From the NCBI RefSeq assembly GCF_030866825.1, contig NZ_CP133020.1, forward strand, positions 2,356,001 through 2,420,000: a DNA stretch of 64,000 nt, read 5' to 3'. Under the pieces are notes generated by a model. It was not told the DNA's origin, ran no database searches, and worked only from the letters and a program-made list of their open reading frames with translations. Each line of letters starts with the position of its first letter. Positions within the stretch are counted from its first letter, which is position 1. The DNA is from Rathayibacter sp. SW19. Lineage in GTDB: Bacteria > Actinomycetota > Actinomycetes > Actinomycetales > Microbacteriaceae. Shown here piece after piece: positions 28,391 to 37,689 of the stretch. The position numbers and the translations under genes were made by a program.

Positions 28391-28582
28391 CTAGTCGCCG
28401 TCGATGGCGGCGCGTAGTTCCTCTTCGCGCTTGCGGTATCCATCGGAAACCGCTGCGCCGAAGTCGCGGGCTTTTGCGTCAAGATCTTCGAAGAATGCCT
28501 TACCCTGCGCGGTCTTGTTGACCTGGTGGGCGATCGCAAACCCGGCGGCGACGCCGACGGCGAGCCAGAACAGACTCTTCAT
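28391..28582 (-). CDS. small membrane-anchored hypothetical protein
   Basis: A 63-residue protein begins MKSLFWLAVGVAAGFAIAH, a single hydrophobic segment with a glycine zipper, followed by a charged helix (KAFFEDLDAKARDF, YRKREEELRAAID). This resembles the YtxH-like small proteins commonly found between alaS and a DUF948 gene in actinobacteria; function unknown. It lies 77 bp after the DUF948 gene and 58 bp before alaS begins. Confidence 0.8.
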   Translation of the reverse strand: MKSLFWLAVGVAAGFAIAHQVNKTAQGKAFFEDLDAKARDFGAAVSDGYRKREEELRAAIDGD

Positions 28583-28659
28583 GAGACAACTCCCTGAACG
28601 TGCGTGAGATGGTGGCTGATCGGGATGGCGAGCGGGGTGCCCGGCGGCCAGAGGCAAGT

Positions 28660-29037
28660 TTACCGGTTGCGCCCTTTTCGTCTGCCTGGGAATGCGAATG
28701 CGGCGCGCACGGCTGCCGAGAAGCCGGCCAGCTTGATCAACGGGCCGCCGACGGTGGCGGCGAACAACGCGACCAGGGCTGAGACGTTGCCGGTGACATC
28801 CGCCACGTTGCGAGTAATCGTGTCAACGCGGGCAAGCTGCTTGTTCGTCTCCTGCAGTGTGATGGTCGTCTCGGCGAGGATAGGTGTAATGCCTTCACTC
28901 GTCTCGCGAATCGAGTCGGTTGTCTGATCGAGCACCCGGCCGAGCTTCAACAGCGGAACAGCGAGCAATCCGACGAGCACCGCGAACACCACGGCAGCGA
29001 TCAGTCCGGCAATGTCTCCGAGCGACACCTGCGTCAC
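28660..29037 (-). CDS. DUF948 domain-containing membrane protein
   Basis: This 125-residue protein has an N-terminal transmembrane helix (about 8-30, DIAGLIAAVVFAVLVGLLAV), then a long amphipathic helix with heptad-like spacing (LGRVLDQTTDSIRETSEG, TLQETNKQLARVDTI). A second hydrophobic patch and a basic C-terminus (RRKGRNR) follow. It matches DUF948, a general-stress-protein-like family of unknown function. The GTG start has a GGAGAG ribosome binding site. Confidence 0.85.
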   Translation of the reverse strand: MTQVSLGDIAGLIAAVVFAVLVGLLAVPLLKLGRVLDQTTDSIRETSEGITPILAETTITLQETNKQLARVDTITRNVADVTGNVSALVALFAATVGGPLIKLAGFSAAVRAAFAFPGRRKGRNR

Positions 29038-29082
29038 CTCTCCTTCAGCTGCTTGAATTCAAAGAACGGCATATGAATGCAC

Positions 29083-29114
29083 GAGAGCGGGTCACCCGTA
29101 GGCGACCCGCTCTC
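29083..29114 (-). terminator. terminator-like hairpin downstream of rpsD
   Basis: A perfect 11-bp stem (GAGAGCGGGTC / GACCCGCTCTC) encloses a 10-nt loop 37 bp after the rpsD stop. There is no long T-run, as is common for actinobacterial terminators. Confidence 0.7.
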
Positions 29115-29150
29115 CAGCGTACTGGTTCGCGCCGATGTGGAAAACGCGGC

Positions 29151-29780
29151 TCAGCGTGCTGCGTAGTACTCGACGACCAGCTGAACCTCGCACGTGACGG
29201 GAACCTCTGCGCGCTTCGGGCGACGCTCGAGGCGTGCCTGAAGCTTGTCGAGGTCGACGTCGAGGTATGACGGAACCTTCGGCAGAACATCGACGTGTCC
29301 GCCTGCCGCTGCAACCTGGAACGGCTCGGTGCCTTCGCTGCGCTCCTTGACGTGGATGAGCTGGCCCGGCTTCACGCGGAACGATGGGCGGTCTACGATC
29401 TGGCCGTCGACCAGAATGTGGCGGTGCACAACGAACTGGCGAGCCTGCGCGGTGGTGCGTGCGAAGCCGGCGCGCAGCACGAGTGCGTCAAGACGCATCT
29501 CGAGCAGCTCGACGAGGTTCTCACCGGTCAGACCCTTAGTACGACGGGCTTCCTCGAACGCGATCTTCAGCTGCTTCTCGCGGATGCCGTACTGGGCGCG
29601 CAGGCGCTGCTTCTCACGCAGACGAACCGCGTAGTCGCTGTCGGCCTTGCGCTTGGTGCGGCCGTGCTCGCCGGGAGCGTACGGACGCTTCTCGAGGTAC
29701 TTGGCTGCCTTCGGGGTCAGGGCGAGGCCCAGTGACCGCGACAGGCGGGTCTTGCTACGGGTACGTGACTTGGTAGACAC
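29151..29780 (-). CDS. rpsD: 30S ribosomal protein S4
   Basis: Primary 16S rRNA-binding protein needed for early 30S assembly. The 209 residues begin STKSRTRSKTRLSRSLG (GTG start, AAGGAAA ribosome binding site) and include the S4 RNA-binding domain around residues 95-160 (RLDALVLRAGFARTTAQARQ, HRHILVDGQIVDRPSF). As in other actinobacteria the gene lies apart from the rpoA cluster, here between rarA and the DUF948 gene. Confidence 0.97.
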   Translation of the reverse strand: MSTKSRTRSKTRLSRSLGLALTPKAAKYLEKRPYAPGEHGRTKRKADSDYAVRLREKQRLRAQYGIREKQLKIAFEEARRTKGLTGENLVELLEMRLDALVLRAGFARTTAQARQFVVHRHILVDGQIVDRPSFRVKPGQLIHVKERSEGTEPFQVAAAGGHVDVLPKVPSYLDVDLDKLQARLERRPKRAEVPVTCEVQLVVEYYAAR

Positions 29781-29981
29781 GGTTTCCTTTCGGTTGTCTC
29801 TCTAATGATGAATATCCAGGCACACAAAACTCGCCTGCAAGAATTAGAGGGATGGTGCCGGGGATGCTCGGCTACAGAGCGTGCCCCCATCGAAGCCGAT
29901 ATTGACGCAGCCGCACGCAATACCTGTTTCTAGGCCGATACAGCCTAACACAGCGGCCCAGAAAACAAGGCCGCACAGGGC

Positions 29982-31328
29982 TCAATGTTTGTGCACGATG
30001 TCGCGCAATTTGACCAGTCGAGCCGCGATCTCGCGCTCATTGCCGTGTTCGGTCGGCGTGTAGTATTGCGCGCCCTTCAGTTCGTTCGGCAGATATTGCT
30101 GCGGCACCACACCGATCGGATCGTCGTGAGGGTAGAGATAGCCCTTGCCGTGGCCGAGCCGTTTTGCGCCCGGATAGTGCGCGTCGCGCAGGTGTTCCGG
30201 CACACGGCCGATCTTGCCGGCACGCACATCGGCGATCGCGGCATCCAAAGCCATGTAGGCCGCGTTGGACTTCGGTGCCGTCGCGAGATGCACAACAGCT
30301 TGCGCGAGAGGAATGCGCCCTTCCGGCATCCCGATGTACTGCACAGCGTCTGCGGCGGCCACGGCCACTCCGAGTGCCTGCGGATCGGCCATCCCGATGT
30401 CCTCGGAGGCCAGGACGATGATGCGCCGAGCGATGAAGCGAGGATCCTCCCCCGCCTCGATCATTCGTGCCAGGTAGTGAAGCGAGGCGTCGACGTCGGA
30501 TCCCCGCACCGATTTGATGAACGCACTGATCACGTCATAGTGCTCATCGCCGTTGCGGTCGTAGCGCAAGAGTGCGCGGTCCACCGCCAGCGCGACCAGT
30601 TCCGCCGTGATCACCGGTTTGGCGTCCGCGGGGCCGGCATCGCCCGCACTCGCATCCGCGGAAACGGATGCCGCTTCCAACGCCGTCAACGCCCGCCGCG
30701 CGTCACCGGACGCCAGCCTGATCATCGCGGCACGTGCGTCGTCGGCAACGACGAACCGGCCATCAAGCCCGCGTGGATCGGTCACTGCCCGGTCGATCAG
30801 CAGACCCAGGTCTTCATCGCTCAACTGCTCGAGCGTGAGCAAAAGGGATCGGGATAGCAGCGGTGAGATGACCGAGAACGACGGGTTTTCCGTCGTCGCC
30901 GCAACGAGGATCACCCAACCGTTCTCAACGCCAGGCAGCAGTGCGTCTTGTTGCGCCTTGCTGAATCGGTGGATCTCGTCGAGGAACAATACTGTCGAGA
31001 CCCCGTAAAGATCGCGATTGGACATGGCCTCATCCATCACCTGACGAACGTCACGGACGCCGGCGGAGACCGCAGACAACTCAACGAAGCGCCGACCCGA
31101 TGAATGCGCGATCGCTTGCGCCAGCGTCGTCTTGCCCGTGCCGGGAGGACCCCAGAGAATGACAGAGACCGAGCCCCGTTCTCCCGTCTTGTCGCTCGCA
31201 AGTGCAACCAACGGCGACCCCTGGGTCAACAGGTGTTTCTGCCCGGCCACCTCATCGAGAGTGCGGGGCCGCATCCGCACCGCCAGCGGGGTGGCGCCGC
31301 CGCGCAGTCCCGCCTGCATGTCCGCCAT
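29982..31328 (-). CDS. rarA: replication-associated recombination protein RarA (MgsA AAA+ ATPase)
   Basis: A clamp-loader-like AAA+ ATPase acting at stalled forks. Starting at ATG 31328 gives 448 residues. Walker A WGPPGTGKTTLA is at 59-70, Walker B VLFLDEIHRF near 120, sensor 1 ATTENPSF near 145, and the C-terminal MgsA tetramerisation domain includes HYPGAKRLGHGKGYLYPHD. It stops 201 bp before rpsD begins. Confidence 0.95.
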   Translation of the reverse strand: MADMQAGLRGGATPLAVRMRPRTLDEVAGQKHLLTQGSPLVALASDKTGERGSVSVILWGPPGTGKTTLAQAIAHSSGRRFVELSAVSAGVRDVRQVMDEAMSNRDLYGVSTVLFLDEIHRFSKAQQDALLPGVENGWVILVAATTENPSFSVISPLLSRSLLLTLEQLSDEDLGLLIDRAVTDPRGLDGRFVVADDARAAMIRLASGDARRALTALEAASVSADASAGDAGPADAKPVITAELVALAVDRALLRYDRNGDEHYDVISAFIKSVRGSDVDASLHYLARMIEAGEDPRFIARRIIVLASEDIGMADPQALGVAVAAADAVQYIGMPEGRIPLAQAVVHLATAPKSNAAYMALDAAIADVRAGKIGRVPEHLRDAHYPGAKRLGHGKGYLYPHDDPIGVVPQQYLPNELKGAQYYTPTEHGNEREIAARLVKLRDIVHKH

Positions 31329-31522
31329 GGAATCCAGACTAGTTGGCGCATCCGACAGCCGATGCGGCCGTCCGCTTCCGGCGTATCCGGCTGGTGCGGC
31401 CGGCGTATTTGTTCGCAGCCATGCTGCCCGCGTAAAGTTCACCTGAGGTCGCGCCCGCGTATCGGGCATGACGACTTCCCTATCGTTCCCTGCGCGAGAC
31501 CGCGCACTTGTGGAGGAGACAC

Positions 31523-32338
31523 GTGGCAGCGAAGAAGCAGAACGAGCGAGGCAACCGGCAGGCTCGCGAGCGATTGCGTGTCTACACCGCTCGCGTGACC
31601 GTGCATGAGCGGGGCGAGAAGCGGCGCGTTCGCGACAATCTCATCGCAGGCGCGGGCATCGTCATCGTGCTCGTCCTGGCCGTATCCGCCCAACTGATGT
31701 ATTTCAGCGGGCCGGGCAAAGTCACTGCAAAACCGACCGCAACGCCGACTGCGACCACGACCCCGTCGGCAACACCGACAGCGACCGCCGGCGCCAACCA
31801 GGGCGATGTGCCGCCAGCCTCACTGGCTGCCGGCCGCACCTGGACGGGCACGATGACCATCAACGGCATCCCGCTCGGGATCGAGCTGGACGGAAAGGCC
31901 GCACCGCAAGCAGTGTCCTCCACGATCAGTCTCGTGCAGAAGGACTTCTACAACGGCCTCACCTGCCACAGACTGACCGACGGCGGCTTCTACGTGCTGC
32001 AGTGCGGCGACCCGAACGGCGACGGCAGCGGCGGGCCCGGCTACAGCTATGGGCCGATCGAGAACGCGCCGGCAGACAACGTATATGCCACCGGCGACCT
32101 TGCGATGGCGCGCCAAAGCGGCAACGCGTACAGCCAGGGCAGCCAGTTCTTCATCGTCTACAAGAGCACGACGATTCCAGCGGACGCCGCCGGCGGCTAC
32201 ACGGTCATCGGAAAGATCACGAGCGGGCTCGACCAGCTCAATGCTGATGTGACGTCCAAGGGCATCACGCCGGTGTCGAGCGCGAACGACGGCAAGCCGA
32301 AGGTCGCCACGAAGATAGACTCCATAACGCTTAAGTAG
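31523..32338 (+). CDS. membrane-anchored cyclophilin-type peptidyl-prolyl isomerase
   Basis: Predicted extracytoplasmic proline isomerase. GTG 31523, preceded by GGAGGAGAC, gives 271 residues: a basic cytoplasmic N-terminus, one membrane helix (about 40-61), a Thr/Pro/Ala-rich linker (68-95) and a cyclophilin domain from about 103. The catalytic Arg in CHRLTDGGF and the QCGDPNGDG segment fit the divergent actinobacterial cyclophilins; FFIVYKST and YTVIGKIT complete the fold. It is divergent from rarA with a 194-bp promoter region. Confidence 0.9.
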   Translation: MAAKKQNERGNRQARERLRVYTARVTVHERGEKRRVRDNLIAGAGIVIVLVLAVSAQLMYFSGPGKVTAKPTATPTATTTPSATPTATAGANQGDVPPASLAAGRTWTGTMTINGIPLGIELDGKAAPQAVSSTISLVQKDFYNGLTCHRLTDGGFYVLQCGDPNGDGSGGPGYSYGPIENAPADNVYATGDLAMARQSGNAYSQGSQFFIVYKSTTIPADAAGGYTVIGKITSGLDQLNADVTSKGITPVSSANDGKPKVATKIDSITLK

Positions 32339-32431
32339 TCGCTCAGCGCACCTGACACCCGGTGCAATAGGCTAATAATTCGCACATGTCCGACAGCACG
32401 GATCGCTGTCGCTCCAAGCAAGGTGAGGCTC

Positions 32432-33664
32432 TTGGCTAGTACGACTGATCAGCAACCGTGGGGTCGCGTCGATGAGACCGGCACCGTCTATGTGCGCGAA
32501 GCAGATGGCGAACGAGTCGTCGGGGCGTACCCCGACGGCACGGCAGAAGAGGCCCTCGCCTACTTCGTACGCAAGTACACCGATCTGGCTGGGCAGGTCA
32601 CACTGCTCGAGCAACGCGCCAAACGGGGCGCGCCAGCAGCGGATGTTGCGAAGTCGGTCGCGGCGCTTCGCGAACATATCGCGGATGCCAACGCCGTTGG
32701 CGACCTGGCCGCCCTCGCGTCTCGATTAGACAAGCTGGGCGGCGCCGTCGAGGAGCTGACGGAGCAGCAATCCGCGGAGGCAAAGGCCGCAGTCAACGAC
32801 GCGATCGCAGAACGCGTGCGGGTCGTCGAAGATGTCGAGAAGTTGGCAGCAGAGGATCCCGCGAAAACCCAGTGGAAACAGACCACCGCCAGCCTTGACG
32901 ACCTCTTCGCACGCTGGCAAGCGCTCCAGCACGACGGCCCGCGTCTGCCGAAGAATCAGGCGAACGACCTGTGGAAGCGCTTCCGCGCGGCACGCGCGAA
33001 CATCGAACGCAATCGCAAGGAGTTCTTCGCGGAGCTTGACACGCAGCACCGCGATGTCCGCGCCCGCAAGACGCAGTTGATCGAGCAAGCAGAGGCTCTC
33101 CTCCCACAGGGAGTCGACGGCATCCCCGCGTATCGGGCGCTTCTGGACGATTGGAAACGTTCGGGGAGGGCCGGCAAGCGTAACGATGATGCCCTGTGGG
33201 CGCGCTTCAAGGCGGCAGGTGACGCCCTTTTCGCGGTGAAGTCTGAGCTTGACGCGCGCGAGAACGAAGAATTCTCCGAGAACCTCGCCCAGAAGCTGGC
33301 GCTACTCGAGGAGGCCGAAACACTGCTGACTGCAACGGATCGAACCGCGGCCAGAACTGCTCTGCAGTCGATCCAACGCCGGTGGGACGAGATCGGCAAG
33401 GTTCCGCGCGATCAGATCCGCACGGTCGAGGATCGGCTGCGCAAAGTCGAGACGGCTGTGCGCAAGCTGGAAGACGACCACTGGCAGCACAATAACCCGG
33501 AGAAAAAGGCGCGGAGCGAAGGCCTCGCAGCACAGTTGCACGAATCGATCGCCAAGCTCGAAGCTGAGTTGGCCGACGCACGCTCGGGGGGTGACGCCGC
33601 GAAGGTTGCCGAGGCTCAAGCGGCGCTCGATGCGCAGAAGGCGTGGCTCGACGCTCTCAGCTGA
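32432..33664 (+). CDS. DUF349 domain-containing coiled-coil protein
   Basis: The 410-residue protein (TTG 32432; GTG 32423 is an alternative, AAGGTGAGG lies just upstream) has several DUF349 repeats, each a helical hairpin of about 70 residues with W..L/F pattern (for example LFARWQALQ, LWKRFRAARANIE, LWARFKAAGDALF). The C-terminus is strongly charged and helical. E. coli proteins with DUF349 are poorly understood; an RNA or ribosome link has been proposed but is not proven. The gene is standard beside relA in Microbacteriaceae (inference). Confidence 0.85.
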   Translation: MASTTDQQPWGRVDETGTVYVREADGERVVGAYPDGTAEEALAYFVRKYTDLAGQVTLLEQRAKRGAPAADVAKSVAALREHIADANAVGDLAALASRLDKLGGAVEELTEQQSAEAKAAVNDAIAERVRVVEDVEKLAAEDPAKTQWKQTTASLDDLFARWQALQHDGPRLPKNQANDLWKRFRAARANIERNRKEFFAELDTQHRDVRARKTQLIEQAEALLPQGVDGIPAYRALLDDWKRSGRAGKRNDDALWARFKAAGDALFAVKSELDARENEEFSENLAQKLALLEEAETLLTATDRTAARTALQSIQRRWDEIGKVPRDQIRTVEDRLRKVETAVRKLEDDHWQHNNPEKKARSEGLAAQLHESIAKLEAELADARSGGDAAKVAEAQAALDAQKAWLDALS

Positions 33665-33692
33665 GCGTCGACCGGCCCCACAGCACCGACCG

Positions 33693-33748
33693 TTGTCCAC
33701 AGGGCCGACCAAGTCTCCACAGGGCGTCGCCACTGACTGCTGTCCACA
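33693..33748 (+). promoter_or_regulatory. cluster of three DnaA-box-like 9-mers
   Basis: TTGTCCACA (33693-33701) is a perfect actinobacterial DnaA box. GTCTCCACA (33713-33721) and CTGTCCACA (33740-33748) differ by two and one bases. All lie in the same orientation in a 127-bp gap. Confidence 0.45.
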
Positions 33749-33791
33749 GATCGCCCTAGCGTCGATTTCAAGAGGGCGTGCGCGCGGCAGC

Positions 33792-34379
33792 ATGTACCCC
33801 ATGACGCGCTTACTTCCTGAGGTTCTGTTACCCAGGGCCACATTGCCCCTTCCGGAGCTGTGTGCCGCCCGACTTGATGGCGAAGTGGTCGCACTCGACG
33901 AGTGCTTCGTCGCCGTTGACACTGCGATCGGTGCGGATGCCCGTGCCATCGCGCTTCGGTCGATTGTCGGCGGGCGCGCGATCGCAGAAACGATCAGTGC
34001 CCTGTGGATCTACGGTATCGTGCCATCGCCGCCGTCGGTGCACACCGTGTGCCTCGACCGCGCAGATCGATCTGCGAGTCCGCACTGCCTGCGTGTCACC
34101 GTCGGGCAGTCGCGCTTTCTGCCGGGTGACGTGTGCACGATCGGCGGTATGGGCGTGACCTCGCCGCTGCGAACGATCTACGACCTCGCCAGAGGCCGTC
34201 GGTTCACTGCGATCGAGAGTGAGGGCATCCGCTTGTTGATCGCTCGCTTTGCGCTGACCGAAGCGGCGTGCCGCGCCCGCGTCGACGCCGTCAGAAATCT
34301 TCCGGGCCGGCATGCGGCGTTGCGGCGACTGCACGACCTCGCCGGCGCCGCAGAGCCCTACCCTGCACTCACCCGATAG
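33792..34379 (+). CDS. AbiEi-like antitoxin-fold protein (orphan)
   Basis: The 195-residue product (ATG 33792; ATG 33801 is equally possible) resembles the core of the AbiEi family: the SALWIYGI segment near 75 and GVTSPLRTIYDLARG near 130. It lacks the N-terminal winged-helix DNA-binding domain of AbiEi antitoxins, and no AbiEii nucleotidyltransferase toxin is adjacent. Standalone AbiEi-like genes are frequent in Microbacteriaceae. It converges on the RelA gene and the two coding ends overlap by 22 bp. Confidence 0.6.
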   Translation: MYPMTRLLPEVLLPRATLPLPELCAARLDGEVVALDECFVAVDTAIGADARAIALRSIVGGRAIAETISALWIYGIVPSPPSVHTVCLDRADRSASPHCLRVTVGQSRFLPGDVCTIGGMGVTSPLRTIYDLARGRRFTAIESEGIRLLIARFALTEAACRARVDAVRNLPGRHAALRRLHDLAGAAEPYPALTR

Positions 34380-36613
34380 ACATCGTAAACCGCGTCGATG
34401 CGCCGCACGGCGTTGAGCACTCTGTCCAGGTGCGTGGTGTCGCCCATCTCGAACACGAAACGGCTGAGCGCGAGTCGATTGCTCGACGTCGTCACTGTGG
34501 CAGAAAGAATGTTCACATGGTACTCGGAGAGCACCCGGGTGACGTCGGAGAGCAGCCCGGACCGGTCGAGGGCCTCAACCTGGATTTGCACCAGGAAGAC
34601 GCTCTTCGAAGACGGTGCCCATTCGACTTCGATCATGCGCTCGGGCTCCTTGAGCAGCGACTGCACATTGTGGCAGGTGGCCTGGTGCACGGAAACGCCG
34701 GAACCGCGGGTGATGAATCCGACGATCGGATCGCCCGGAACCGGAGTACAGCACTTCGCCAACTTGACCAGAATGTCAGGGGCGCCGCGCACGAGCACGC
34801 CGGAGTCGCTGTTTCGGAGAGCCTTGCTGCGCCCCTTCGACGGCACCGACATGTCGGCGGCATCCGATTCGATAGCCACCTGCACAGAGGCGACAACCTT
34901 TTCTATGACAGATTGGGTTGAGACATGCCCCTCACCGACCGCGGCGTAGAGCGATGACACATCGTCATAGCGCAGTTGCGATGCCACCTCGGCGAGTGAG
35001 TCCTGACTCATCAGCCGCTGAAGTGGGAGGTTCTGTTTGCGCATTGACCGAGCGATGGCATCCTTGCCCTGCTCGATCGCCTCGTCGCGTCGTTCCTTGG
35101 TGAACCACTGCCGGATCTTGTTGCGGGCACGGGGGGACTTGACGAAATTCAACCAGTCTTTGCTTGGACCGGAATCCGGGTTCTTGGACGTGAAGACCTC
35201 GACGACGTCGCCGGTCGCCAGGGTGCTTTCCAACGGGACCAGGCGTCCGTTGACCTTCGCGCCCATGGTGCGGTGACCGACCTCGGTGTGCACCGCATAC
35301 GCGAAGTCCACCGGTGTCGCGCCGGCAGGCAGGCCGATCACGCGACCCTTCGGCGTGAACACGTACACCTCTTTCGCGCCGATTTCGAAGCGCAGCGAAT
35401 CCAGGAACTCGCTGGGGTCCGCCGTCTCCGCCTGCCAGTCGGAGATGTGAGCGAGCCATGCCAGGTCGGTGTCGATCTTGGGCGCCGTTTGCGATCCCTT
35501 GCTCCCTGCGACGCGCTCCTTGTATTTCCAATGCGCGGCGACGCCGAACTCCGCCCGCTGATGCATCTCCTCCGTGCGAATCTGGATCTCTACGGCGCGG
35601 CCCTCTGGTCCGACCACCGTGGTGTGCAGTGATTGGTACAGGTTGAACTTCGGTGTCGCGATGTAGTCCTTGAACCGGCCTGGCATCGGTGTCCAGCGTG
35701 CGTGGATCTGGCCGAGAACCGCGTAGCAGTCGCGCACGGACTGCACGAGCACCCGGATGCCGACCAGGTCGTAGATCTCATCGAACTCGCGCCCGCGCAC
35801 GACCATCTTCTGATATATCGAGTAGAACTGCTTCGGTCGGCCACTGACCTTGCCGCGGATCTTCGCCGACTTCAGGTCTTCGTTGATGTCGTCGATGACC
35901 TCGTGCACGATCTGCTCGCGCTCGGGCGAACGCTGTTTCACGAGGCTTTCGATCTCCGCATACAACTTCGGATAAAGCACGGCGAACGAGAGATCTTCGA
36001 GTTCCCATTTGATCGCCTGGATGCCGAGGCGGTGTGCCAACGGCGCGTAGATCTCCAGCGTCTCAGTTGCCTTGCGGATGGCCGATTCCGCGGGAACAAA
36101 CCCCCAGGTGCGCGCGTTGTGCAGGCGGTCGGCGAGTTTGATGATCAGCACGCGAATATCTTTCGACATCGCCACGATCATCTTGCGCACTGTTTCGGCT
36201 TGCGCGCTGTCGCCGTATTTGACCTTGTCGAGCTTGGTGACGCCGTCGACGAGCATGGCGATCTCGTCGCCGAAGTCGGCACGCAACTGGTCGAGGGTGT
36301 ATTCGGTGTCCTCGACGGTGTCGTGCAGAAGTGCCGCTGCGATTGTCTTGGAACCGATCCCCAAGTCGGCCAGAATCTGCGCTACGGCGACCGGATGCGT
36401 GATGTACGGCTCGCCGCTGCGGCGTTTCTGGCCGTCGTGCGCGCGTTCTGCGACCGAATACGCCCGCTCGATGACAGCCACATCCGCCTTCGGATGGTTG
36501 GCTCGAACGGTTTTCACCAACATATCGACCGCACCGGCCGGTTGTGCCCTGGAGAAGATTCGTGGCACCAGACGGCGCAGAGAAGCGCTTTGCGATGTTG
36601 TCGTGTCGACCAT
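34358..36613 (-). CDS. rel: bifunctional (p)ppGpp synthase/hydrolase (RSH)
   Basis: Controls the stringent response by making and degrading (p)ppGpp. The 751-residue protein (ATG 36613) has an HD hydrolase domain (ALLHDTVEDTEYT, HD at about 97-98), the synthetase domain (KFNLYQSLHTTVVGPEGR, EIQIRTEEMHQRAEFG near 360), a TGS domain (VYVFTPKGRVIGLPAGATP) and a C-terminal ACT domain. Both catalytic signatures are intact. It is upstream in the reading direction of the AbiEi-like gene's tail and follows secF by 65 bp. Confidence 0.97.
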   Translation of the reverse strand: MVDTTTSQSASLRRLVPRIFSRAQPAGAVDMLVKTVRANHPKADVAVIERAYSVAERAHDGQKRRSGEPYITHPVAVAQILADLGIGSKTIAAALLHDTVEDTEYTLDQLRADFGDEIAMLVDGVTKLDKVKYGDSAQAETVRKMIVAMSKDIRVLIIKLADRLHNARTWGFVPAESAIRKATETLEIYAPLAHRLGIQAIKWELEDLSFAVLYPKLYAEIESLVKQRSPEREQIVHEVIDDINEDLKSAKIRGKVSGRPKQFYSIYQKMVVRGREFDEIYDLVGIRVLVQSVRDCYAVLGQIHARWTPMPGRFKDYIATPKFNLYQSLHTTVVGPEGRAVEIQIRTEEMHQRAEFGVAAHWKYKERVAGSKGSQTAPKIDTDLAWLAHISDWQAETADPSEFLDSLRFEIGAKEVYVFTPKGRVIGLPAGATPVDFAYAVHTEVGHRTMGAKVNGRLVPLESTLATGDVVEVFTSKNPDSGPSKDWLNFVKSPRARNKIRQWFTKERRDEAIEQGKDAIARSMRKQNLPLQRLMSQDSLAEVASQLRYDDVSSLYAAVGEGHVSTQSVIEKVVASVQVAIESDAADMSVPSKGRSKALRNSDSGVLVRGAPDILVKLAKCCTPVPGDPIVGFITRGSGVSVHQATCHNVQSLLKEPERMIEVEWAPSSKSVFLVQIQVEALDRSGLLSDVTRVLSEYHVNILSATVTTSSNRLALSRFVFEMGDTTHLDRVLNAVRRIDAVYDVYRVSAG

Positions 36614-36681
36614 CACTCCCGCCTCCCTGTTCTATTATCGCGGCATCGGAAGGCCGTCGCGTTCACGCGCTCGCGGCGCAC

Positions 36682-37689
36682 TCACTCCACGACTGCGACA
36701 CCGACCGGAGACTTCGCACGTGCCGCCAGAACCTTCTTGTCGTGTTTGCGGATGGCCGGCTCCCCATGCCTGAACGACGCATAGAGCGGCGCGGCGATGA
36801 AAATCGTTGAATACGTTCCGACCAAGATACCGATGAAAAGTGCGAGCGAAATGTCGCGCAGCGTATCCGCTCCGAGCACGTAGGCACCGATGAACAGAAT
36901 CGAACCGACCGGGAGCCCCGCGACGACGGCCGTGTTGATGGATCGCACAAGCGTCTGGTTCACCGCGAGGTTGACGGATTCGGAGAACGTGTGCTTCAGC
37001 TGATCCTTGTCTTCCGTCGTGTTCTCTCGGATCTTGTCGAAGACGACGACCGTGTCATACAGCGAATACGCCAGAATCGTCAGGAAGCCGATCATCGTCG
37101 CCGGCGTGATCTCGAAACCCACCAGGGCGTAGATTCCTGCCGTCAAGATCAAGTCGTGGAACAGCGCAAGGATCGCGGCGGCAGACATCTTCCACGTTCG
37201 GAAATACAGTGCCATCATCGCGAAGGCAAGCAGCAGAAAGACAATGAGCCCTTGTAACGCCTGCCTGCTGACGTCTGCGCCCCAGCTTGGACCGATGAAC
37301 GTCGACGCGACATTGGCCGCGGGCACGTTGTATGCACTCGCGAGAGCGCTGGCGACCTCCCTGGTCTGCGTGGCAGAAAGCTGATCGGTCTGCACCCGCA
37401 CGCCGTTGTCGTTGACGCTGGTCACTTGCACAGCGACCGATGGGTTGACGCTGGCGACGGCGTTCTGTGCCAGTTTCTGATCGGTCGTGCTGGTGTTGCT
37501 GATCTGGAACTGCGAACCACCTCGGAAGTCGATACCGAAGTTGAACCCGCCCTTGAAGATCGGAATCAGGATCGATGCGACGACAACGAAGATCGCAATG
37601 CTGTACCAGATCTTTCGAGTGCCGACGAAGTCGAAGGAACGGGCACCTGTGTACAGGTCGTTTCCGAATTTCTGGAACCGGGTGGGCAT
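36682..37689 (-). CDS. secF: protein translocase subunit SecF
   Basis: Partner of SecD in the Sec translocon, using proton motive force to complete export. The 335 residues contain six transmembrane helices, with FGIDFRGGSQFQ in the first periplasmic loop and ILAYSLYDTVVVFDKIREN in the characteristic TM4-5 region. The start overlaps the secD stop by one base. Confidence 0.96.
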   Translation of the reverse strand: MPTRFQKFGNDLYTGARSFDFVGTRKIWYSIAIFVVVASILIPIFKGGFNFGIDFRGGSQFQISNTSTTDQKLAQNAVASVNPSVAVQVTSVNDNGVRVQTDQLSATQTREVASALASAYNVPAANVASTFIGPSWGADVSRQALQGLIVFLLLAFAMMALYFRTWKMSAAAILALFHDLILTAGIYALVGFEITPATMIGFLTILAYSLYDTVVVFDKIRENTTEDKDQLKHTFSESVNLAVNQTLVRSINTAVVAGLPVGSILFIGAYVLGADTLRDISLALFIGILVGTYSTIFIAAPLYASFRHGEPAIRKHDKKVLAARAKSPVGVAVVE

